A stretch of 8,054 nt of DNA, from contig SVEW01000103.1 of assembly GCA_015057205.1 (NCBI GenBank), positions 1 to 8,054 of the forward strand, read 5' to 3'. A program made the position numbers and the translations under genes. The stretch is from Lachnospiraceae bacterium (GTDB lineage: Bacteria > Bacillota > Clostridia > Lachnospirales > Lachnospiraceae). The notes beneath the pieces were generated by a model that was given only the letters and a program-made list of their open reading frames with translations, did no database searches and had not been told where the DNA came from. Of this stretch, positions 1-4,985 are shown piece by piece (position 1 is the stretch's first letter; the number at the start of each line of letters is the position of its first letter).

Positions 1-238
1 GTTTCATGCCGGTGACTGTACCGAAACCCAGACCTTCGAAGATGTGATTCGTCCGGGCAAGAAAAAAGTCGCCTTAGTCAAATTGGTGTCCGGTCAGGGT
101 GCCATGTACGATACGCGCTTTTTAGCAAATGAGCCATCCGGTTTCGAGGGTGGCCACTCGGTTATCGATATTACCGGTTTTCCGGTAATGCTTAGCCCTA
201 ATGAGTATCGCGACGGTGCCATTCGGGCCATGTATTAG
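1..238 (+). CDS. prdD: PrdD, proline reductase-cluster protein (3' end only)
   Basis: This is the C-terminal 78 residues of a gene that starts before the window. The frame is open from base 2 and ends at TAG 236-238. The visible part contains the stretches VALVKLVSGQGAMYDTR and LSPNEYRDGAIRAMY, which I recognise as the end of the PrdD protein of D-proline reductase operons, related to the glycine/betaine/proline reductase proprotein family (GrdE/PrdA). PrdD is not the catalytic subunit; its exact role is unsettled. The next gene is prdE, placed as in known prd operons, and the stop codon of this gene lies inside the prdE ribosome site, so the two are almost certainly cotranscribed. A cysteine sits at the sixth visible residue (GDC). 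Whether it matches the pyruvoyl-forming cysteine of PrdA cannot be judged from this fragment. The family call is fairly sure; the choice of PrdD over another paralogue rests mainly on position. Confidence 0.75.
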   Translation, partial: FHAGDCTETQTFEDVIRPGKKKVALVKLVSGQGAMYDTRFLANEPSGFEGGHSVIDITGFPVMLSPNEYRDGAIRAMY

Positions 239-249
239 GAGGTGAGACT

Positions 250-711
250 ATGGGCGTTGGACCATCAACCAAGGAAACAACCCTGCACCACTTTCGCGAT
301 CCGCTTTTGAAGGTGTTGTCAGAGGATACGGATATAGATTTTCAGGGCGTTGTGTTAGCGGGCATACCACAAGACAACGTAAATAAGCTGTTTACCGGTG
401 AACGGATCGGTTATTGGATTGAAGCCATGCGTAGTGATGGCGTCATTGTCAGCGCAGATAGCTGGGGAAACAGCGATATCGATTTTGCCAATACCGTAGA
501 AATGATTGGCAAACGCGGTATTCCCGTAGTTGGACTTTCCTTCTGCGGCGTCTCCGGACAATTCGTTGTAACGAATCCTTATATGGACACCATCGTAGAC
601 ATCAACAAGAATCCGGAGGGCATCGAGACGGATGTGGTTGGCGAGAACTCGCTGTCTGAATTAGATGCAAAAAAAGCAAAAGCACTTTTGAAACTGAAAA
701 TGAGAAGATAA
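250..711 (+). CDS. prdE: PrdE, proline reductase-cluster protein
   Basis: This 153-residue soluble protein begins MGVGPSTKETTLHHFRDPLL and ends in a lysine-rich KKAKALLKLKMRR helix, both typical of PrdE. The middle (about residues 33-110: GVVLAGIPQDN, DGVIVSADSWGNSDIDF, IPVVGLSFCG) resembles the C-terminal part of the PrdA/GrdE family. There is no N-terminal cysteine of the kind that yields the pyruvoyl cofactor; the only cysteine is C99. PrdE belongs to the operon for D-proline reductase, which reduces D-proline to 5-aminovalerate in Stickland fermentation, but PrdE itself has no established catalytic role. The start at 250 is supported by AGGAGGTGA at 237-245, four bases before ATG and overlapping the prdD stop. 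A hairpin follows at once, so this appears to be the last gene of its transcript. Length fits the family. The family call is strong; the function is only associated. Confidence 0.85.
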   Translation: MGVGPSTKETTLHHFRDPLLKVLSEDTDIDFQGVVLAGIPQDNVNKLFTGERIGYWIEAMRSDGVIVSADSWGNSDIDFANTVEMIGKRGIPVVGLSFCGVSGQFVVTNPYMDTIVDINKNPEGIETDVVGENSLSELDAKKAKALLKLKMRR

Positions 712-714
712 AAT

Positions 715-738
715 AACGGGAGCCACCAGGCTCCCGTT
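715..738. terminator. Bidirectional hairpin between prdE and the LysR gene
   Basis: The arms AACGGGAGCC (715-724) and GGCTCCCGTT (729-738) pair perfectly over 10 bp with a four-base ACCA loop. The hairpin sits 3 bases after the prdE stop and 25 bases after the LysR stop, between convergent genes. The trailing T-run is weak on the plus strand (TCACCTTTT) and short on the minus strand (ATTTTAT). It may terminate both transcripts, perhaps more efficiently for the minus strand. Confidence 0.75.
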
Positions 739-763
739 CACCTTTTCAACTGTCGTCTTTTTC

Positions 764-1678
764 CTACGCCTTATAATGCTCCGCCACATAATCCACGAAG
801 ATTTCCTCATATGGACGGAATATATTTTTCTTCCGATACACCATATTAAGGGTTCGTTTTGCAGCGTCGAAAGGAATCTCAAATACCTGTAACTTTCCTT
901 CTTCACAACAGTTCTTGATGGCATTCTCCGATACCAACGCAACCCCAAGACCTTCCATTACCATATTTTTAATAGACTCGGAATCGTTCAGACGTGCACA
1001 AATGGTAAGATTCTCTTCCTTTAACCCCAACTCACTAAGAACACGGTCTGCGTAGCGCTTACTTCCACTTCCGCCTTCACGTGTAATAAATCCATCGCTT
1101 TTCAGAATATCTCGCAAGATTCCTGTATCATGCTTTTTCAAAAATTCATTGTGCATGGAGGTATAGCGCATAGTATTTGGAGTAATCAACACAATCCGAT
1201 CTGAAAAACAAGGCTGGCAAGTCACTTCCTCTACCGACTCTTCCATACCGATGAATCCCACCTGAAACGCATCACTTAAAATACCATCAATCACCTGCTG
1301 ACTGTCTCCCTGATGAATGATAAATTGCACCTCCGGATACAACTTCTTATACTCAGACAACAGGCGCGGTAGCACATAGGTTGACGGAATGGTAGATGCC
1401 CCCAGGTGAATGGTTTTCTTCTCTTCTTCGTCCCAACTCTTCAAAAGCCGGTCGCGCATCTCTAACATCTCAGAAGCGCACTTGTAAAGTTCTTCTCCTT
1501 TGCGTGTCACCTCCATTCGCTTTGTATGGCGGTCAAGAAGCTTCGTATGAAGTTCCATTTCCAGCATTTGAATATGGGTACTGATAGTTGGCTGCGAAAT
1601 GAATAATTTCTCCGCCGCCTTCGTAAAACTTCCATACTCAACCACGGCTACATACGATTCTAACTGTTTTAATTCCAT
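764..1678 (-). CDS. LysR-family regulator, selenium-associated type
   Basis: This is a 304-residue LysR-type transcriptional regulator of normal length. The N-terminal winged helix-turn-helix covers about residues 3-60 (FTKAAEKLFISQPTISTHI, then the KLLDR wing). A linker helix runs to about 88, followed by a two-lobed periplasmic-binding-like effector domain (start HLGASTIPSTYVLPRLL; effector-pocket region FITREGGSGSKR; C-terminal GLGVALVS). It matches the LysR subgroup that accompanies yedE, selB and related genes. The gene is second in an operon: its ATG at 1676-1678 overlaps the stop of the desulfurase gene by 10 bases, with GGGAGG just upstream inside that gene, so translation is likely coupled. 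Paired cysteines at C154/C157 and C257/C258 in the effector domain could sense thiols or selenium; that is conjecture. Likely targets are the divergent promoters at 2861-2950 and possibly prd or selB. Class is certain; effector and regulon are inferred from context. Confidence 0.88.
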   Translation of the reverse strand: MELKQLESYVAVVEYGSFTKAAEKLFISQPTISTHIQMLEMELHTKLLDRHTKRMEVTRKGEELYKCASEMLEMRDRLLKSWDEEEKKTIHLGASTIPSTYVLPRLLSEYKKLYPEVQFIIHQGDSQQVIDGILSDAFQVGFIGMEESVEEVTCQPCFSDRIVLITPNTMRYTSMHNEFLKKHDTGILRDILKSDGFITREGGSGSKRYADRVLSELGLKEENLTICARLNDSESIKNMVMEGLGVALVSENAIKNCCEEGKLQVFEIPFDAAKRTLNMVYRKKNIFRPYEEIFVDYVAEHYKA

Positions 1679-2835
1679 GCTGTTTCCTCCCTTGCAATCC
1701 TTGCTATTGCTGCTATGGCAGCATCCACATCTTCTTCTGTATTAAAATACCCAAAGGAAAACCGAACCGTTCCCGTCGGATATGTTTGCAACGTCTTATG
1801 GGCTGACGGCGAACAATGGAGTCCCACCCGCACCATAATCTGAAATTCTCGGTCCAGACGGTCTGCAACATCCGCCGGATCCATTCCTTCTATTATAATA
1901 GAGACAACGCCCACACGATTGTCCATTGTGTCTTTTCCTATGATTTGTACCCGGTCAATTCCCTTTATTCCTTGCAAAAAGCGCTCTGTCAACGCCCGTT
2001 CCTTCCCGGCTATGCACTCCCTTCCGGTTTGCTTAATGAATAAAAGACCTTCCCGCAATCCAAGAATCCCCGGTATGTTCATGGTACCCGCTTCAAATCG
2101 ATCCGGCATAAACTCCGGTATCTCCTCGGTATGGCTGATGCTTCCGGTTCCTCCGCTTAAAAGAGGCTCTATTTTCTCTATCAAATGTTCCCTGATGACG
2201 AATCCTCCAATTCCCTGAGGTCCTAAAAGGCTCTTATGACCGGTAAAGGCTACCGCATCGATATGCATTTCTTCCATATTAATAGGAAGAATTCCGGCCG
2301 ACTGTGCAGTATCAAGTAAAAAGGTCAAGCCATGTTTTTTACAAAATTCTCCTACCTTCGCTATAGGCATTACCGTGCCGCACACATTGCTGGCATGAAG
2401 CATGGCTACCATTCTCGTATTGGGCTGAAGCAACGCTTCCATCTTCTCCACACAGAGGCTACCATCCGGCTCACAGGGAATTCTTGAAAAAGTAACGCCC
2501 TGTTTGGCAAGCTGTGTCAACGGTCGCATCATAGCATTATGTTCCATTGAAGATACCAATAAATGGTCTCCCGGTTTTAAAAAACCTTTCAGCAATACAT
2601 TCAGGCTTTCCGTAATGTTCTTGGTGAAAACTACATTCTTTACATCTTCTCCATGAAACAACTCACACAACAATTCTCTGGTCTCATAGACCTTCTCTTC
2701 CACATCATACGCCTCACTATAGCATCCGCGATTCATATTAACCCCGGAATTCTCAATATAATTCACCATAGCCCTTGGCACCGCTTCCGGTTTTGGAAAC
2801 GATGTACACGCGTGATCCAAATAAATACGCTCCAT
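1669..2835 (-). CDS. Cysteine desulfurase-family PLP enzyme (possible selenocysteine lyase)
   Basis: This is a 388-residue class V aminotransferase-fold enzyme of the NifS/SufS/Csd superfamily, closest to the stand-alone cysteine desulfurase family seen beside selenium genes. It starts with MERIYLDHACTSFPKP. Visible landmarks are the EHN histidine (H99), the PLP-stacking LLDTAQSAG aspartate (D175), the Schiff-base lysine in FTGHKSLLGPQG (K201), the mobile-loop cysteine in VRVGLHCSPSAHKTL (C341) and R358 in TVRFSFG, which should bind the substrate carboxylate. The expected reaction is removal of sulfur, or selenium, from cysteine or selenocysteine to give alanine and a persulfide or perselenide on C341. 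It is the first gene of its operon, with AAGGAGG about six bases before ATG and a promoter at 2861-2889. Lack of suf or isc neighbours and the selenium context point to selenium donation rather than bulk Fe-S assembly, but substrate choice cannot be read from sequence alone. Confidence 0.87.
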   Translation of the reverse strand: MERIYLDHACTSFPKPEAVPRAMVNYIENSGVNMNRGCYSEAYDVEEKVYETRELLCELFHGEDVKNVVFTKNITESLNVLLKGFLKPGDHLLVSSMEHNAMMRPLTQLAKQGVTFSRIPCEPDGSLCVEKMEALLQPNTRMVAMLHASNVCGTVMPIAKVGEFCKKHGLTFLLDTAQSAGILPINMEEMHIDAVAFTGHKSLLGPQGIGGFVIREHLIEKIEPLLSGGTGSISHTEEIPEFMPDRFEAGTMNIPGILGLREGLLFIKQTGRECIAGKERALTERFLQGIKGIDRVQIIGKDTMDNRVGVVSIIIEGMDPADVADRLDREFQIMVRVGLHCSPSAHKTLQTYPTGTVRFSFGYFNTEEDVDAAIAAIARIAREETAWN

Positions 2836-2860
2836 CGCTAACCTCCTTCACTCCTATTCT

Positions 2861-2889
2861 ATCCTATCATATCTTCATAGGATTTTCAA
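2861..2889 (-). promoter_or_regulatory. Promoter of the desulfurase-lysR operon
   Basis: Read on the minus strand, TTGAAA (2884-2889) is a 5/6 match to the -35 box. After a 17-base spacer comes TAGGAT (2861-2866), preceded by TGA to make an extended -10. The predicted start lies about 20 bases before the translation start of the desulfurase gene. Assigned by eye. Confidence 0.55.
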
Positions 2890-2921
2890 ATGATGAGATA
2901 AAATTTATTAATATTTTCAAT

Positions 2922-2950
2922 TAGATATACATTTCAGGATATGGTATCAT
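2922..2950 (+). promoter_or_regulatory. Promoter of the yedE operon
   Basis: TAGATA (2922-2927, 4/6 match to -35), a 17-base spacer and TATCAT (2945-2950) preceded by TGG give an extended -10 promoter. The predicted start is near 2957, about 27 bases upstream of the yedE ATG. The AT-rich stretch between this promoter and the facing one (about 2890-2921) is a natural place for LysR-type binding, although I see only weak dyads there. Confidence 0.55.
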
Positions 2951-2973
2951 AAATGAGGAAATTTTTATACATT

Positions 2974-2978
2974 GGAGG
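2974..2978 (+). promoter_or_regulatory. Ribosome site fixing the yedE start
   Basis: GGAGG lies five bases before ATG 2984. The in-frame TTG at 2972 overlaps this Shine-Dalgarno sequence and has no ribosome site of its own, so it is not the start. Confidence 0.8.
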
Positions 2979-2983
2979 ACTAT

Positions 2984-4072
2984 ATGAAGACAAAAAACGA
3001 AAAACTACTTATCGTGGTTGCCGGTTGTATCATTGGCGTTATCGGATCGCTTTTGGTATACTTTGGTAACCCAGCAAACATGGGCTTTTGTATTGCCTGT
3101 TTCATTCGCGATACTGCCGGTGCACTTGGGGTACACCGTGCAGCCCCGGTTCAGTACATCCGTCCGGAAATCATCGGACTGGTACTTGGAAGCTTTCTTA
3201 TGGCACTTTTTAGCAAAGAATTCTCCACCAAAGGTGGAAGTTCTCCTGCTACCAGATTCGTGCTTGGCTTCTTCGTTATGATTGGATGCTTAATGTTCTT
3301 AGGCTGTCCATTCCGTATGATTCTGCGTTTAGCAGGTGGTGATTTGAATGCCTTAATCGGTATGGCAGGTTTTGTATGTGGAATCCTTGTTGGAATCTTT
3401 TTCTTAAACAAAGGCTATTCTTTGAAACGTACATATCACCAACCGGTTACCGATGGTCTTGTTTTACCAATCATTCAGGTAATTTTGTTCGCACTTTTGT
3501 GTGCGGCTCCGGCATTTATCTTCTTTAGCGAAGCTGGTGCAGGCCCTGGTGCCAAACATGCCGCCATTGGCTTAAGCCTTGCTGCCGGACTCATTGTTGG
3601 TGCTTTGGCTCAGCGCACACGTCTTTGCATGGTTGGTGGATTCCGTGATTTGGTTCTGTTTAAGGAGCCAAAATTAATCCTTGGATTCGTTGCCATTTTT
3701 GTCAGCGCATTGGTTATGAACTTAATCTTAAATAATGCAACCGATGGCGTATACTTCATGCTCGGAACAACCGGCCAGCCGGTGGCTCACACCGATGGAG
3801 TATGGAACTTCCTTGGCTTGTTCCTTGCCGGTTTTGGTTGTGTTTTATTGGGTGGATGCCCACTTCGACAGTTGATTCTTTCAGGAGAAGGTAATTCAGA
3901 CAGTGTTCTCACAGTTTTGGGGTTATTTGTGGGAGCCGCTTTTGCACATAACTTTGGACTTGCTGCCAGCGCAGAAGGCCCAACACCGAATGGCAAAATT
4001 GCAGTCATCATCGGCATCGTTGTCGTTGCCTTCATCGGCTGCATAAACACTTTTATGAAAAAAGAAAAATAG
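2984..4072 (+). CDS. yedE: YedE-type selenium-metabolism membrane protein
   Basis: This is a 362-residue polytopic inner-membrane protein with about nine or ten hydrophobic segments and a duplicated YeeE/YedE fold. The first half carries GFCIACFIRDTAG (C36, C39) and FLGCPFRM (C108). The second half repeats the pattern with RTRLCMVGGFRD (C215) and LLGGCPLRQLILSGEGN (C292). These membrane cysteines are the hallmark of the family; YeeE relatives move thiosulfate through such cysteine sites, and the subfamily next to selenium genes is proposed to import or handle a selenium compound. The start at 2984 is chosen from GGAGG five bases upstream. It is the first gene of the yedE, TusA-like, DUF3343 operon; its TAG stop is part of the next gene's AGGAGG site. 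Family assignment is strong. The transported species is not shown by the sequence; selenium is inferred from selB, the desulfurase and the prd genes nearby. Confidence 0.9.
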   Translation: MKTKNEKLLIVVAGCIIGVIGSLLVYFGNPANMGFCIACFIRDTAGALGVHRAAPVQYIRPEIIGLVLGSFLMALFSKEFSTKGGSSPATRFVLGFFVMIGCLMFLGCPFRMILRLAGGDLNALIGMAGFVCGILVGIFFLNKGYSLKRTYHQPVTDGLVLPIIQVILFALLCAAPAFIFFSEAGAGPGAKHAAIGLSLAAGLIVGALAQRTRLCMVGGFRDLVLFKEPKLILGFVAIFVSALVMNLILNNATDGVYFMLGTTGQPVAHTDGVWNFLGLFLAGFGCVLLGGCPLRQLILSGEGNSDSVLTVLGLFVGAAFAHNFGLAASAEGPTPNGKIAVIIGIVVVAFIGCINTFMKKEK

Positions 4073-4082
4073 GAGGCAACTT

Positions 4083-4289
4083 ATGAGTAGTATTGACGCA
4101 CGCGGACTTTCCTGTCCGGAACCTGTTATATTATTGAAACAAGCCATGAGCTCTGGCGCTTCATCCTACGAGATGAAAGTAGATTGTAAAACCGCAAAGG
4201 AAAACGTAACCCGCTACGCAACCTCTCAGGGATATAAAACCGATGTAAAAGAGGCCGACGGCGAATTTACCTTGACCTTTACCAAATAG
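4083..4289 (+). CDS. TusA/SirA-like sulfur (selenium) carrier protein, short YedF-like
   Basis: This 68-residue protein is a single TusA/SirA domain. The N-terminal IDARGLSCPEPVILLKQ holds the family's CPxP motif, with C11 the persulfide-forming residue in TusA. C35 (VDCKTAKENV) is a second cysteine. The fold is expected to be a small two-layer alpha/beta sandwich in the cytoplasm that accepts activated sulfur or selenium from a desulfurase and passes it on. The YedF protein of selenium clusters usually has this domain plus a C-terminal DsrE-like domain of roughly 100 more residues. That second domain is absent here: the stop is clean and another gene follows after three bases, so this is a short form and not a visible frameshift. 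The start has AGGAGG at 4071-4076, six bases before ATG and overlapping the yedE stop. The domain call is firm; the selenium role rests on context. Confidence 0.87.
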   Translation: MSSIDARGLSCPEPVILLKQAMSSGASSYEMKVDCKTAKENVTRYATSQGYKTDVKEADGEFTLTFTK

Positions 4290-4292
4290 CCT

Positions 4293-4538
4293 ATGACTTG
4301 TATTGCAACATTTTTCGCCCATATTGGTGCGATTCGATTTAAAAAATACTGCGATGCTCACCACATTACGGCCCGCATTATGCCCGTACCAAGGACGTTG
4401 AGTAGCAGTTGCGGCACTTGCGTAAAGTTTATCTGTGATAATCTGCCATCCTTTTCTGACTTTCCACCGGAAACAGAAGCCGTTGTGGAAATTATTGGTA
4501 CAGATTACCGGGAACTTTATCGGGCCGAGGATAGCTAA
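4293..4538 (+). CDS. DUF3343 protein, putative selenium/sulfur carrier-like
   Basis: This 81-residue soluble protein belongs to the DUF3343 family (Pfam describes it as putative Se/S carrier protein-like). The N-terminal half has the pattern FxxHxGAIRFKKYC, and the centre has VPRTLSSSCGTCVKF, with C40 and C43 forming a CxxC pair; C3, C20 and C48 add further thiols. Five cysteines in 81 residues suggest thiol or metal chemistry, but no reaction has been established for the family. The ATG lies only three bases after the stop of the TusA-like gene and no Shine-Dalgarno sequence is visible before it, so it is probably translated by reinitiation from the upstream gene, tying the two products in amount. 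It is last in the operon; its stop codon runs directly into a terminator. The family call is good; the function is unknown. Confidence 0.85.
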   Translation: MTCIATFFAHIGAIRFKKYCDAHHITARIMPVPRTLSSSCGTCVKFICDNLPSFSDFPPETEAVVEIIGTDYRELYRAEDS

Positions 4539-4576
4539 AAAGCGGCCTTGAGTTTTTCTCAAGACCGCTTTTTTTC
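4537..4576. terminator. Terminator of the yedE operon
   Basis: The stem AAAAAGCGG-C-CTTGAG (4537-4552) pairs with CTCAAG-A-CCGCTTTTT (4558-4573) around a TTTTT loop, with one C/A mismatch. A T-run follows (TTTTTTTCTTTT). The flanking A-run becomes a T-run on the other strand, so it could also stop transcription arriving from selB. It overlaps the stop codon of the DUF3343 gene. Confidence 0.92.
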
Positions 4577-4595
4577 TTTTAGCAATATAAGTTCT

Positions 4596-4624
4596 TTGCT
4601 CTGCGGCGCATGCCGCACGAGCAA
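4596..4624. other. GC-rich hairpin downstream of the yedE operon
   Basis: TTGCTC-TGCGGC (4596-4607) pairs with GCCGCA-C-GAGCAA (4612-4624) around a GCAT loop, giving 12 bp with one bulged base (C4618). It lies just beyond the strong terminator and has no adjoining T-run on either strand, so it is not an ordinary terminator. It may be a back-up 3' structure for transcripts from either side. No open reading frame covering it looks real. Confidence 0.5.
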
Positions 4625-4660
4625 TTTGCATAATCACTCCCTTATTCGCTGTCAAAATTT

Positions 4661-4977
4661 CACCCCTCAAATTGCAATTATGTTATATGGGTGGGATTCG
4701 CACCTTCGTAAAAAACATGAAACTGCAAAATTGCACCACCCGTTTAAAAATCATTTAAATCAGGTGGTGCAAAATCTTGCCATTTCCAAAAATCCGAACA
4801 CCCTGAATCTTAAAAATCACACGAGGGTGGTTCAAATTACCGTTCTCTTTTAATATTTGAAATTTTGGGTGTTGTGAACTAATAAAAAAAACAGAATTTG
4901 CGTGGTTAAATCACGATTATACACACCCCTCATTCTCGAAATCTCACCTAGGGTGTGCAAATTTCGAAAATCACACC
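4661..4977. repeat. Cluster of degenerate GGGTG/CACCC inverted repeats
   Basis: The gene-free stretch between the yedE operon and selB contains four imperfect inverted repeats built alike: a CACCC-type left arm, a 21-23-base AT-rich loop and a GGGTG-type right arm. They are at 4661-4693, 4731-4772 (TTGCACCACC with GGTGGTGCAA, 10 bp perfect), 4796-4833 (GAACACCCT with AGGGTGGTTC) and 4922-4957 (CACACCCCT with AGGGTGTG). The last two right arms continue into CAAATT and the second into CAAAAT. A further lone GGGTG is at 4867. Tighter hairpins overlap, such as GGTGTG 4952-4957 with CACACC 4972-4977. No tRNA, CRISPR or protein-coding gene is recognisable here. A T8 run on the minus strand (4884-4891), preceded by a small CGTG/CACG hairpin, might end the selB transcript. 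Confidence 0.65.
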
Positions 4978-4985
4978 ATAATCCC

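Noticed and set aside
661..948. Short minus-strand reading frame across the prdE-lysR junction
   Set aside because: It overlaps the LysR gene in another frame, spans the terminator and shows no domain; it is a shadow frame.
2972..2983. TTG start for YedE adding four residues
   Set aside because: The TTG overlaps the Shine-Dalgarno sequence GGAGG that serves the ATG at 2984.
4548..4853. A 101-residue reading frame in the gap after the yedE operon
   Set aside because: It begins inside the terminator, runs through the hairpin and repeat cluster, has no ribosome site and matches no family I recognise; its repeated peptide pieces simply mirror the DNA repeats.
4661..4977. CRISPR array
   Set aside because: The repeats are degenerate, inverted and irregularly spaced, with no constant repeat and unique spacers, and no cas gene is nearby.
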